From positions 1 through 64,000 of the forward strand of contig JAUYAO010000045.1 in the NCBI GenBank assembly GCA_030692565.1: DNA of 64,000 bases, in the 5' to 3' direction. Positions 51,265 to 58,995 of this stretch are shown piece after piece. The translations under genes and the position numbers were made by a program. The stretch is from Nitrospira sp. GTDB lineage: Bacteria > Nitrospirota > Nitrospiria > Nitrospirales > Nitrospiraceae. Under the pieces are notes generated by a model. That model saw only the letters and a program-made list of their open reading frames with translations, was not told the origin of the DNA and did no database searches. The stretch's first letter is position 1. The number at the start of each line of letters is the position of its first letter.

Positions 51265-51591
51265 ATGAGCGAAATCATCCACTATCCTGGGGCGATGGTT
51301 TGGCAGGAGTTGCGCGAGTTTCCCGGCAAGGGGGAAGTCACCGTGCTACGCGAAGAAGGCAAGGGCGGGGCCAAGACCATGATCGTTCGGCTCCCGGCCG
51401 GGGGCCAGATTGTTCCCCATAGCCATGTGGGAGCCGTTCAACATTATGTGCTGGAGGGGGAATGCGAGACGCAGGGGAAGACGCTGGGACGAGGAGCCTA
51501 TCGGTTCCTGCCGAAGCACGCGGATGTTTCGACCATTTTTACGAAGGGCGGTGTCACCATTCTGATGGTTTACGATGCGGCAGTCGAATAG
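51265..51591 (+). CDS. Cupin-domain protein
   Basis: 108 residues, a single cupin barrel. Motif 1 PHSHVGAVQHYVLEGE gives the His, His and Glu metal ligands; motif 2 GAYRFLPKHADVSTIFTKGG is less complete. Substrate unknown. Cytoplasmic. It stands alone with an AT-poor 90-base leader; GGGAGG before the ATG. Confidence 0.82.
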   Translation: MSEIIHYPGAMVWQELREFPGKGEVTVLREEGKGGAKTMIVRLPAGGQIVPHSHVGAVQHYVLEGECETQGKTLGRGAYRFLPKHADVSTIFTKGGVTILMVYDAAVE

Positions 51592-51631
51592 CAGGAGAAG
51601 CGAGTCGCACTGCCTACTGGAGGTGATGGTC

Positions 51632-52213
51632 ATGATGAAGAGACAATGGGTCGCTGGATTAACCGGAGCTGCATTGGTAATTGCCGTTACTGCTCTCTCC
51701 GGCTTTGCCGATGAGGGCCAGGGCCGAAAGATGGGTGGCCAGATGCAGAGCGGCCACGATCAGGGGGAACAAGACGAGCACAGCGGGCATTATCTTAAGC
51801 ATCTGCTGAAGCATGCAAAGGAAATCGGACTGACGCCGGAGCAGATTAAGCAGCTCAAAGTCCTGCAACTGGATTGCAATCGAACCCAGGCCAGAAGTGA
51901 AGCGGACATCAAGATTGCCAAGCTTGAGTTACATGCGCTGACGGAGGAGGAACAGGCCGATTTCTCCGCGATTCAGGCGAAGGTTGAGCAACTTAAGAAA
52001 GCGGAAGGGGCGTTTCTGCTCGCCGTCATCAAGAGTAAACGCGACGGTATGGCGCTGCTGACGTCGGAGCAGCGGGAGAAGGACTTTGCCCATCGTGAGA
52101 AGATGAAGAGCGGAGGCGAGGCGCAGCATCGGGGCAGCAAGGGCGGCGGCGGGCATGGAGGAGGCGAGCACGGGAGCGGTGAGCAGGGCGGGGGACAGCA
52201 GCATCAGCACTAA
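51632..52213 (+). CDS. Spy/CpxP-like periplasmic protein with Gly/His-rich tail
   Basis: 193 residues. Signal peptide to about 24. The mature part is helical with LLKHAKEIGLTPEQIKQLKVLQL and ALLTSEQREKDF, the LTxxQ pattern of the Spy/CpxP/heavy-metal-resistance family. The C-terminus (from about 155) is Gly/His/Gln-rich (GGGHGGGEHGSGEQGGGQQ), probably metal binding. Such proteins act as periplasmic chaperones under metal or envelope stress. GGAGG (51619-51623) supports the start. A cytochrome tail of similar composition is at 40390. Confidence 0.82.
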   Translation: MMKRQWVAGLTGAALVIAVTALSGFADEGQGRKMGGQMQSGHDQGEQDEHSGHYLKHLLKHAKEIGLTPEQIKQLKVLQLDCNRTQARSEADIKIAKLELHALTEEEQADFSAIQAKVEQLKKAEGAFLLAVIKSKRDGMALLTSEQREKDFAHREKMKSGGEAQHRGSKGGGGHGGGEHGSGEQGGGQQHQH

Positions 52214-52247
52214 CAGTCCATGCGGACGCGGCTTGTGAGGCATTGCC

Positions 52248-52859
52248 ATGATGACACGGCGCAGATTCCGTCTTGTGCGAGTATTGGCAGGAACCATAGC
52301 TGTCTTCATGATCGCGACCGGCCTGGTCTCTGCGGAGGTCAATGAGCGGGATCGGGCGGCGAACGAGATTTCCGCGGCTTTTGTGAAAGAGCTGGGGGCG
52401 GTCATGACAAGGGAGATGGTCAAGGGTGGTCCGACCGAGGCCATCAAGGTCTGCATTGAGCTGGCCCCCGCGATCGCCGGTCGCTTGTCCAGAGAACACG
52501 GCTGGCGGGTTACGCGCGTGGGGACGCGGGTGCGCAATCCCTTGCTTGGCATGCCGGATGTCTGGGAGCAACGGGTCTTGGCTGAATTCGCCGAGCGGTC
52601 GGCGAAAGGGGAGGCGTTTGCCGGGATGGCCCATAGCGAAGTCGTGACGGAACCGGGCGGGCAGTACTACCGGTTCATGAAGCCGATTGCGGTTCAGCCG
52701 CAATGTCTGCTCTGTCACGGGCCGAGTGACCAGATCCCGGATGAGATCAGAACGATGCTGAAGAAACAGTATCCCTTCGATGCGGCCACCGGGTACAAGG
52801 CCGGAGAGTTACGCGGCGCGGTCAGTATTAAACAGCCGCTCAGCAACGGGAACCAGTAG
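52248..52859 (+). CDS. DUF3365 (Tll0287-like) heme protein, copy 2
   Basis: 203 residues. Signal peptide to about 29; DUF3365 domain with ISAAFVKELGAVMTREMVKGG, YYRFMKPIAVQPQCLLCHG (single heme motif near residue 160) and GYKAGELRGAVSIKQPL. It is a more canonical member than the copy at 44177. Probably a periplasmic heme sensor or electron carrier. GAGGCATTGCC precedes the ATG. ZIP transporter follows 5 bases later. Confidence 0.86.
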   Translation: MMTRRRFRLVRVLAGTIAVFMIATGLVSAEVNERDRAANEISAAFVKELGAVMTREMVKGGPTEAIKVCIELAPAIAGRLSREHGWRVTRVGTRVRNPLLGMPDVWEQRVLAEFAERSAKGEAFAGMAHSEVVTEPGGQYYRFMKPIAVQPQCLLCHGPSDQIPDEIRTMLKKQYPFDAATGYKAGELRGAVSIKQPLSNGNQ

Positions 52860-52864
52860 GACCG

Positions 52865-53611
52865 ATGGTATTGACCTGGATAGTCGGGTTCGCCCTCCTC
52901 GGCAGCATCGGTGCCATCGGCGCGGCTGCTTTGTTTCTGTTGTTTTCCAAGCCGGTTCGCGAACGCCTGGTTCCCTTTCTCGTTAGTTACGCCACCGGCA
53001 CGTTGTTAGGCGCAGCCCTGTTGGGTCTGCTGCCGGAGGCCATCGAACAGGGTGGCCTCCGGCCAAGCCTCGGCACTGTGCTTGGCGGGCTGATGGCGTT
53101 CTTCGTACTCGAGCGGCTTTTGATCTGGCGGCATTGCCATGCTGAGAGCTCCTGCGAGGTGCATGGTGCTGCGGGCTATCTCCTTCTCGCGGGAGATGCA
53201 CTGCATAACTTCGTGGACGGTGCTGTTATCGCCGTGGCATTCATGTCCTCGATTCCGCTCGGCATCGCGACAGGCATTGCGGTCATCGCGCATGAGCTGC
53301 CGCAAGAAGTCGGAGATTTTGCCATTCTTCTCGATAACGGGTTTACGAGGATACGTGCGCTGAAATGGAACCTCATTTCCGGCAGCACGACAATCCCCGG
53401 CGCGCTCCTTGCGTATGTAGGGGTGGAGCAAGCGCCGCAGTTCAACGCCACAATTCTGGCCTTGTCGGCGGCAAGTTTTCTGTACATCGGACTCGCAGAT
53501 CTCGTGCCCGGTCTTCATCGGCGAATCGGGGCTGAGACAGGACTCGGGCAATTGGTTCTGATCCTGGCAGGAGTGGCAACGATTCTGATACTGCAAATGT
53601 ACAAGGCTTAA
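52865..53611 (+). CDS. ZIP-family divalent metal transporter
   Basis: 248 residues with about eight transmembrane helices. Helices 4 and 5 hold DALHNFVDG and IAHELPQEVGDFA, the zinc/iron-binding residues of the ZIP family (His, Asn, Asp and His, Glu, Glu). A His/Cys loop (RHCHAESSCEVH) between TM3 and TM4 may sense metal. Function: uptake (occasionally export) of zinc, iron or cobalt. It is coupled to the DUF3365 gene. No ribosome-binding site stands out: GTAGGACCG precedes the start. Confidence 0.9.
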   Translation: MVLTWIVGFALLGSIGAIGAAALFLLFSKPVRERLVPFLVSYATGTLLGAALLGLLPEAIEQGGLRPSLGTVLGGLMAFFVLERLLIWRHCHAESSCEVHGAAGYLLLAGDALHNFVDGAVIAVAFMSSIPLGIATGIAVIAHELPQEVGDFAILLDNGFTRIRALKWNLISGSTTIPGALLAYVGVEQAPQFNATILALSAASFLYIGLADLVPGLHRRIGAETGLGQLVLILAGVATILILQMYKA

Positions 53612-53633
53612 ACCATATTGGAGGAACAACGAT

Positions 53634-53996
53634 ATGTACGCACGCATGATGGGGGTGGGGGTAGTGGCGATCATTCTGACCGGATCGTGGGCGTTGGCTC
53701 AGACCCTGCCGGGCAATCTGAAGCAGGGAGAGAGCCTCTATCAACAGCATTGTGTCCGGTGCCATGGAGCGTCCGGAGACGGGTTAGGGCGCGACGTGAA
53801 GGATCTGATTGTTCCTCCCGCCGATTTGCACTCGCTGAAATCCCGTTCGAAAACCGATGCGGAGATGCTTTTGGCGATCAAGCAAGGGGTGCTGTTCAGT
53901 CCGATGCATGGGTGGTCGGATCGACTCTCTGAGCAGCAGATGCGAGATGTCTTGAGTTATATCCGTACCTTGGCGCCCTTTAACGCGGTGAGCTAG
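53634..53996 (+). CDS. Monoheme cytochrome c, class I (small family, copy 5)
   Basis: 120 residues, signal peptide ending WALA, heme motif CVRCH near residue 41, and a Met-ligand region reading SPMHGW instead of NTAMGAW. It is the most divergent member of the small family. TTGGAGGAAC precedes the ATG, 22 bases after the ZIP gene, so these may share a transcript. Confidence 0.87.
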   Translation: MYARMMGVGVVAIILTGSWALAQTLPGNLKQGESLYQQHCVRCHGASGDGLGRDVKDLIVPPADLHSLKSRSKTDAEMLLAIKQGVLFSPMHGWSDRLSEQQMRDVLSYIRTLAPFNAVS

Positions 53997-54171
53997 TTCG
54001 CTTCGGAGCCGGGCGATCCTCCATCCTGATCGACCGGTTCTGTTGCCTTTTGCACCAGCGTGCGTTATCGGTAAGGTCTGGAATGCCTCAGCAACGTAAG
54101 CCTCCTCTATTACTTTCCGCGGAAGCTCTCATCAAATCAGCGCAATCGGTAAATGGCCGGCTGGACGAGTT

Positions 54172-54187
54172 TGGCACGAACCTGGCT
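54172..54187 (+). promoter_or_regulatory. Candidate sigma-54 (-24/-12) promoter
   Basis: TGGCACG (54172-54178), four bases, then TGGCT (54183-54187): 15 of the expected spacing positions fit the consensus TGGCACG-N4-TTGCW with one change (TT to TG). Both the GG at -24 and GC at -12 are present. The YtxH gene begins about 42 bases downstream. RpoN promoters need an activator, whose site is not identified. Confidence 0.55.
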
Positions 54188-54228
54188 TTTCAATTAAAGA
54201 AGAACTTAATCATCACGGAGGAATAGCC

Positions 54229-54540
54229 ATGGATAACCACGACGCACGATGTTCATCGCAAGCAGTTGCTCTTGCCTTTCTTGGCGGCGCCATCGCGGGA
54301 GCGGTCGCCGGTATTTTACTCGCGCCCAAATCGGGAGAAGAGACAAGGCGTGAGTTAAGAGGGTACGCGAGGAAGGCGGAGGAAGAGGTGATCGAGAAGG
54401 CCAAAGAGGCTCGCGCCGCCCTCGATGAAATGATTGAACGAGGGAAGCATTTCGTGGCCGAAAAGCGCGAGGATGTCGAAGCTGCGGTCACGGCAGGCAA
54501 AGAAGCCATGAAAGAGAAGATGGATAAATGCTGTAGCTGA
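54229..54540 (+). CDS. YtxH-like stress protein
   Basis: 103 residues. One hydrophobic N-terminal helix (AFLGGAIAGAVAGILLAPKSGEETR, the YtxH signature) and a long charged coiled-coil tail, ending KMDKCCS with two Cys. YtxH proteins are general-stress proteins of uncertain role, membrane-attached by the helix. The candidate sigma-54 promoter lies upstream. CGGAGG precedes the ATG. Confidence 0.82.
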   Translation: MDNHDARCSSQAVALAFLGGAIAGAVAGILLAPKSGEETRRELRGYARKAEEEVIEKAKEARAALDEMIERGKHFVAEKREDVEAAVTAGKEAMKEKMDKCCS

Positions 54541-54569
54541 CGCCGCGATCGTCAGGAAGGAGTGGAGCG

Positions 54570-54926
54570 ATGCTGCTGGTCGAGGATATTCGAAAGAAGC
54601 TGATCACCCAACGGCGTGAGTTGTTTCGGGAAGTGGCCAAGACGGAAGAAGATCTGCGCTGGCTCCAAAGCGATATCGAAAGCGAAGTGGAGGAGCGGGG
54701 GCAGGAGGAGACGATGGTCCGGCTGCTTGATCGTCTGGACGGACGAGCGAAGGCTGAGATCGAGGCGATCGACCGGGCGCTTTTCAAGCTGGGGTCCGAG
54801 CAGTACGGCCGATGTGAGCAATGCGGAACGGCCATCCCCCAGTCCAGGCTGGAGGCGGTCCCCGCGGCGGCTATGTGTATGGGTTGCGAGCAGGCAGCGG
54901 AGGCCCAGGCGGCGCTGAGGAAATAA
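54570..54926 (+). CDS. DksA/TraR-type zinc-finger protein
   Basis: 118 residues. Long N-terminal coiled coil (about 5-70), then the C4 zinc finger CEQCGTAI...MCMGCEQA (about 85-106). DksA proteins bind the RNA polymerase secondary channel and modulate transcription with ppGpp. The fingertip acidic pair of E. coli DksA (DxxDxA) is not clearly present, so regulation of rRNA promoters is not assured. AGGAAGGAG precedes the ATG. Follows the YtxH gene by 29 bases. Confidence 0.82.
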   Translation: MLLVEDIRKKLITQRRELFREVAKTEEDLRWLQSDIESEVEERGQEETMVRLLDRLDGRAKAEIEAIDRALFKLGSEQYGRCEQCGTAIPQSRLEAVPAAAMCMGCEQAAEAQAALRK

Positions 54927-55125
54927 GTGGGCGCGCCGTCCGCGTTCATGGTTGAGGATTGGCAAGATGTGCTGATCTCCGTATTTGTAGGTCCAACCAG
55001 CGGGGACGAGGCATCGGTAAGCAGAATTGTCTCGTGACCGCCCTGCCCGGATCATTCATCGGGCGCGAAACGAACGGCCGGAGAGTCCCCGACGCGGTCG
55101 ACTGAACAGCCGGAGACGATGCCAG

Positions 55126-56058
55126 ATGGAATTTAAGGATTACTACAAGCTCCTCGAGATTGACCGCACGGCGACCGCCGACGACATCAAAAGTTCCTAC
55201 CGCAAACTGGCGCGAAAATATCATCCGGACGTGAGCAAAGAGCCTGGAGCGGAAGCGCGCTTCAAGGAAATCGGCGAAGCCTACGAAGTCCTCCAGGACC
55301 CGGAGAAGCGCGCCGCCTACGACCAACTCGGCGATCGCTGGCGAGGGGGGCAGGAATTTACCCCTCCGCCAGAATGGGGTGCGGGGTTCGAGTTCACCCC
55401 AGGCGGCGATTCCGCAGCGGAAGGTACCGACTATAGCGACTTCTTCTCCACTCTATTCGGCAACTTCTCTCGTCACGGCGCATCCACTCGTGCTCATGGC
55501 GAGGACCACCATGCCAAGATCTTCATTGATCTTGAGGCCGCGTTTCACGGCGGAACCCACACGATGACCCTGCGTTCGCCGCAGGTGGATGCACAAGGCC
55601 GGGTGGTGTTGCGGGAGCGGTCGCTGAATGTCCAGATCCCCAAGGGCATCCGTGAAAGCCAGCATATCCGACTTGCCGGTCAAGGTGCGCCGGGAATCCA
55701 GGGGGCTACCCCCGGTGATCTGTATCTCGAGATCCATTTTCATCCCCACCCCCTCTATCAGGTGCAGGGCCGGGACCTCTCGCTGTCATTGCCCATTGCA
55801 CCCTGGGAAGCGGCCCTTGGGGCGACTGTCAAAGCGCCGACCCCGACCGGCGTGGTGGAAGTCAAAATCCCTCCGGGCTCACAGAGCGGACGGAAGCTAC
55901 GACTCAAAGGACGTGGCATCCCCGGCGAACCGGCCGGCGATCTCTATCTCGCCCTGAACGTGGTTCTGCCGAAAGCGGACACGGAGTCGGCCCAAAAGAT
56001 CTATCAGACCATGGCTCGGGAACTGGCGTTCGATCCGCGCCAAGCACTGGGGGTCTAA
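55126..56058 (+). CDS. cbpA: Curved-DNA-binding/DnaJ-type co-chaperone CbpA
   Basis: 310 residues. J domain (residues 4-70) with HPD and YHPDVSKEPGAEARFKEI; Gly/Phe region; and two DnaJ C-terminal substrate-binding domains without the zinc finger, as in CbpA. FKDYYKLLEIDRTATADDIK is typical. It delivers substrates to DnaK. The frame is open to 55027, but ATG 55126 fits the J-domain start. The cbpM gene follows with 2 bases between, the usual pairing. Confidence 0.94.
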   Translation: MEFKDYYKLLEIDRTATADDIKSSYRKLARKYHPDVSKEPGAEARFKEIGEAYEVLQDPEKRAAYDQLGDRWRGGQEFTPPPEWGAGFEFTPGGDSAAEGTDYSDFFSTLFGNFSRHGASTRAHGEDHHAKIFIDLEAAFHGGTHTMTLRSPQVDAQGRVVLRERSLNVQIPKGIRESQHIRLAGQGAPGIQGATPGDLYLEIHFHPHPLYQVQGRDLSLSLPIAPWEAALGATVKAPTPTGVVEVKIPPGSQSGRKLRLKGRGIPGEPAGDLYLALNVVLPKADTESAQKIYQTMARELAFDPRQALGV

Positions 56059-56060
56059 TT

Positions 56061-56381
56061 ATGGACAGGGAGCAGGAGATTCTGACAGGCAACGTGATCG
56101 GTGATGAGGGTGTGTTGTCGATCGAGGAGTTGGCGAGAGCCTGTCGCGCGGAGGCGCAGTGGGTTATCGAATTGGTGGCAGTGGGGGTGTTGGAGCCGCA
56201 AGGTACGGAAGCCTCGCGCTGGCGGTTTCGCGCGGCAGATCTCACCTGCGCCCGCCGGGTGGCCCGTCTGCAACGTGATTTTGATGCCAGCCTCGATGCG
56301 GCCGCAGTAATGCTCGATCTGCTCGATCAGATCGAACAGTTGCGCGCTCGCCTGAAGCGGGCCGGCCTGGATGTGGAATAA
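56061..56381 (+). CDS. cbpM: Chaperone modulator CbpM
   Basis: 106 residues. MerR-like N-terminal segment LSIEELARACRAEAQWVIELVAVGVLEPQG and a C-terminal coiled coil. CbpM binds the J domain of CbpA and inhibits it; gene order cbpA-cbpM agrees. Starts 2 bases after the cbpA stop. No signal peptide; cytoplasmic. Confidence 0.88.
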   Translation: MDREQEILTGNVIGDEGVLSIEELARACRAEAQWVIELVAVGVLEPQGTEASRWRFRAADLTCARRVARLQRDFDASLDAAAVMLDLLDQIEQLRARLKRAGLDVE

Positions 56382-56677
56382 ATCAGCAGGATAAGGGATA
56401 TTGAGAAAGCGCCAGGGCCAGAGGCGCTAATTGTCGCATTGTGCGCCAGTACCGATCGGGCTGCTGGAGCAATTGACCCCATTCTCACCGGACGCGCTTC
56501 ACAAGAGCCCGCCAAGTTGTTGTCTCTGTAACGCAATCACGCGCTTCCGATGTAGTGGTCGGAGGCATGCCCATTGCTCATCAGCAATCTGGTGTAGGCC
56601 GATTGATAGTTTGGAGGGTGGGGGAGCACTCTGGCTTGATGGCAATTACAGCGAGATTGTATTGAGAGGGGTTCGGA

Positions 56678-57193
56678 ATGTCTCAGCGTTCGTCGCGATC
56701 AAGATACAAAGGGACGCAGGTGCTTCTTGGCGAGGCAAGTCTTGTGGTTCTCTGCGTGTTGCTCTTGGCTGGTTGCACGAAGGTCGAACATCGCCAGGGG
56801 GAACAACGGTCGCATCCTATTCTGACGTCCGATGTCCGACAGCCTATTCCGCTGTCGCCGGCAGCCGGAGCAGAACATCGCGCCGTGATGCTGCAGCATC
56901 TGGAAACCATTCAAGTGATCATGAACGCGCTGGTTGATGAGGACTATGAGTTGGCGAAAGGCTTAACGGAATCGCACCTGGGTTTCTTTATGCATCGGCA
57001 GGCGATGGCGAGTCAGCAGCCGGAGAACTTTCCACCGGCCTATCATGATCTGGCGATGGCCCATCATGCCGCAGCGGAGGAGCTCGCCCGCACCATTCCG
57101 ACGAAAGATCTCAAGCAAATCCTGCCGCAATTCAACAATGTCTTGAAGGCCTGCGTCGCCTGCCATCTGGAATACAAACTGCGAAGCTCATAA
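56678..57193 (+). CDS. Cytochrome c'-like (class II) lipoprotein, copy 2
   Basis: 171 residues. Lipoprotein signal ending LLLAGC (Cys about 33). Like copy 1 at 45653, the heme motif is terminal (CVACHLEYKL) and the block MHRQAM...FPPAYHDLAMAHHAAAEELARTIPTKDLKQ is shared. The mature N-terminus lacks the His stretch of copy 1. Probably a membrane-attached NO-binding or electron-transfer protein. GAGAGGGG precedes the ATG. Confidence 0.8.
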   Translation: MSQRSSRSRYKGTQVLLGEASLVVLCVLLLAGCTKVEHRQGEQRSHPILTSDVRQPIPLSPAAGAEHRAVMLQHLETIQVIMNALVDEDYELAKGLTESHLGFFMHRQAMASQQPENFPPAYHDLAMAHHAAAEELARTIPTKDLKQILPQFNNVLKACVACHLEYKLRSS

Positions 57194-57206
57194 GGAAGGA
57201 GCGCTT

Positions 57207-57650
57207 ATGCCTGAACGCACGATCAGCACCATGTTTGACGAAGACCATGACCGCCTGGATGCGCTGTTCAAGTCCTTCCAGACGCTGAAGCGGACGGATT
57301 TCCCCAAGGCCAAGAGCGCGTTCCTTGAGTTCAAAACGGGGCTGCAGCGGCATGTGGCATGGGAGGAAGAAGTGATGTTTCCTCTGTGGGAGAAGAAATC
57401 GGGCATGACCGGCGGCGGGCCGACGATCGTCATGCGGCGCGAGCACCAGGAAATCCAAGACTGTTTAGAATCCATTTATCGCAAAGTGCAGGCGCAGAAT
57501 CTGGAGACCGACCATGAGGAAGAGATCCTGCTGGATTTGGTGGATCGACACTACATGTCGGAAGAAGAGGTGCTCTATCCTGAAATGGATCACATGATCA
57601 GCCCTGAGGAGCGTGAGGCCGCGTTTCGCGCCATGGAGAAGATTGCCTGA
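57207..57650 (+). CDS. Hemerythrin-domain protein
   Basis: 147 residues. Di-iron ligands HD (DEDHDRLD), HVAWEEEVMF, HQEI and HYMSEEEVLYP are all present in the right order for the hemerythrin HHE fold, which binds O2 or senses NO/iron. No signal peptide, so cytoplasmic. GGAAGGAG precedes the start, 13 bases after the cytochrome c'-like gene. Confidence 0.9.
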   Translation: MPERTISTMFDEDHDRLDALFKSFQTLKRTDFPKAKSAFLEFKTGLQRHVAWEEEVMFPLWEKKSGMTGGGPTIVMRREHQEIQDCLESIYRKVQAQNLETDHEEEILLDLVDRHYMSEEEVLYPEMDHMISPEEREAAFRAMEKIA

Positions 57651-57688
57651 GAGGATGGTACGCAGCCGGGAGAGAGCAGAGGCTTGGC

Positions 57689-58018
57689 ATGATGAGACGA
57701 TGGTGTGGATTCACCGTAGCGCTCCTTATCATGGCGGCGCGGGTCAGTGGCGGCGAAGCGGTTGTGCAAGCCGCAGTACCCGCTGAGGTTGATCAGACCA
57801 TCAACCCCCACAGTGATCTGATCTTTCGAGCAACCGGCGCGAAGACCTGTTGGGACTGTCACCGGGCGGAGCGAGACCAGAGTCTCAGTCCCCGGACATT
57901 GGATAATGATCTGGTCCGAAACCTTCGGTCGAAAGCGAAGGGCATTCATGGGCCCGGGCGGTTTGCCGATTGCCTTCGTTGCCATGCGGGAGGGCGAAAG
58001 GGAGTGGAGAAATACTAG
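57689..58018 (+). CDS. Small diheme cytochrome c
   Basis: 109 residues. Signal peptide to about 23. Two heme motifs, CWDCH (54-58) and CLRCH (95-99), in a very short mature chain without a class I fold, so it is more like a multiheme cytochrome fragment (NapB/c3 type). Partners unknown. The last residue run after CLRCH is short (AGGRKGVEKY). GAGAGAGCAG precedes the start. Confidence 0.72.
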   Translation: MMRRWCGFTVALLIMAARVSGGEAVVQAAVPAEVDQTINPHSDLIFRATGAKTCWDCHRAERDQSLSPRTLDNDLVRNLRSKAKGIHGPGRFADCLRCHAGGRKGVEKY

Positions 58019-58088
58019 CGGATTGCTGAATACGTCCGCTGCACATACGAAGTCAGCGAGGTACAGCGAATATAGAAAGACTATTACG

Positions 58089-58517
58089 ATGAGAATCTCC
58101 TACGTTGGCCTTATCCTCCTCGGACATGTGTTAGGTGATGAATCTTCCGTTCAGGCAGCGGGGCAGCAGGTCAAACCGTCGGCGACCGCTCAAGGCGATG
58201 ACGAGCGGGGGCGAGCTGTGTTCAACGGGAAAGGCGTCTGTTACTACTGTCACGGTGTCGATGGGCACATCGACAAGCGACCGGAACTCGCTGCCGACAC
58301 GGCAGCGTTGATTGCCCGGCTGAACCCTCCGCCTGCCGATCTTCGCAATCCAAAAGCGCTCCATCTGAAGCGCGACAAGCAGCGCGCACGAGCCGTTCGC
58401 GAAGGTCATCCCGGCACGGGGATGTTTCCCGATACGACTATGACGAATCAGGAGCTTGCGGATACCCTGGCCTATCTGGCCCGCCTCCGTAACGAAGGCC
58501 CTGCGGGGCCCAAGTGA
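58089..58517 (+). CDS. Monoheme cytochrome c
   Basis: 142 residues. Signal peptide to about 23; heme motif CYYCH near residue 51; probable Met ligand in GTGMFPD. The mature domain, NPPPADLRNP...RAVREGHPGTGMF, is a class I fold. Upstream in-frame codons reach 57906 but overlap the previous gene. No strong ribosome-binding site is seen. It precedes the frameshifted cytochrome gene by 28 bases. Confidence 0.82.
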   Translation: MRISYVGLILLGHVLGDESSVQAAGQQVKPSATAQGDDERGRAVFNGKGVCYYCHGVDGHIDKRPELAADTAALIARLNPPPADLRNPKALHLKRDKQRARAVREGHPGTGMFPDTTMTNQELADTLAYLARLRNEGPAGPK

Positions 58518-58545
58518 CGCTGGATCACGAAATGGAGTCATGCCG

Positions 58546-58919
58546 ATGAGTCGATGGATGATCGGCGCTATTCTTTCATTGGTCGTTCTCGAAGCCGGGA
58601 GCAACGGGATTGCGGGTCGGGCGACCGACGGGGGGCCGCAAGGCGTTGACCAGGATAGTTCGAGCGGGAATGCGTTAAAGCGTCCTGGGGGGATAGCAGC
58701 AGAGGCGAGGGACTCTACAATGCCAGTTGTATTGTCTGCCATAACTCCGGTGCCACGGGTGGACTCGGTCCTCGGTTAGCGGGCAATCCCGTGTTATCCA
58801 ATGAGCATGCATTTGGGAAAGTCGTATATGAAGGGCGGCACGTGATGCCGCCGTTGAAAGGCGCGATCACCGAACAGCAGATGGCCGACATTCAAGCCTG
58901 GCTGAAGACGCTACGGTAA
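58546..58919 (+). pseudogene. Monoheme cytochrome c broken at a G-tract
   Basis: Signal peptide MSRWMIGAILSLVVLEAG from 58546 runs in one frame to KRPGG; from a run of six Gs (58687-58692) the original frame gives no domain and stops at 58777-58779. With a seventh G the sequence reads DSSRGEGLYNASCIVCHNSG, with heme motif CIVCH, a Met region RHVMPPL and a proper class I end (ADIQAWLKTLR) to TAA 58917-58919. One base seems to be lost in the G-run: an inactivating mutation, a slippage switch or a sequencing error. Confidence 0.82.
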
Positions 58920-58995
58920 TGCCCGCTGAACCAGCGGAATGGGAAAAGAAAAGTGACTCACGCCTGAATTTCGTTATGGTCGTATCGGTTCATGT

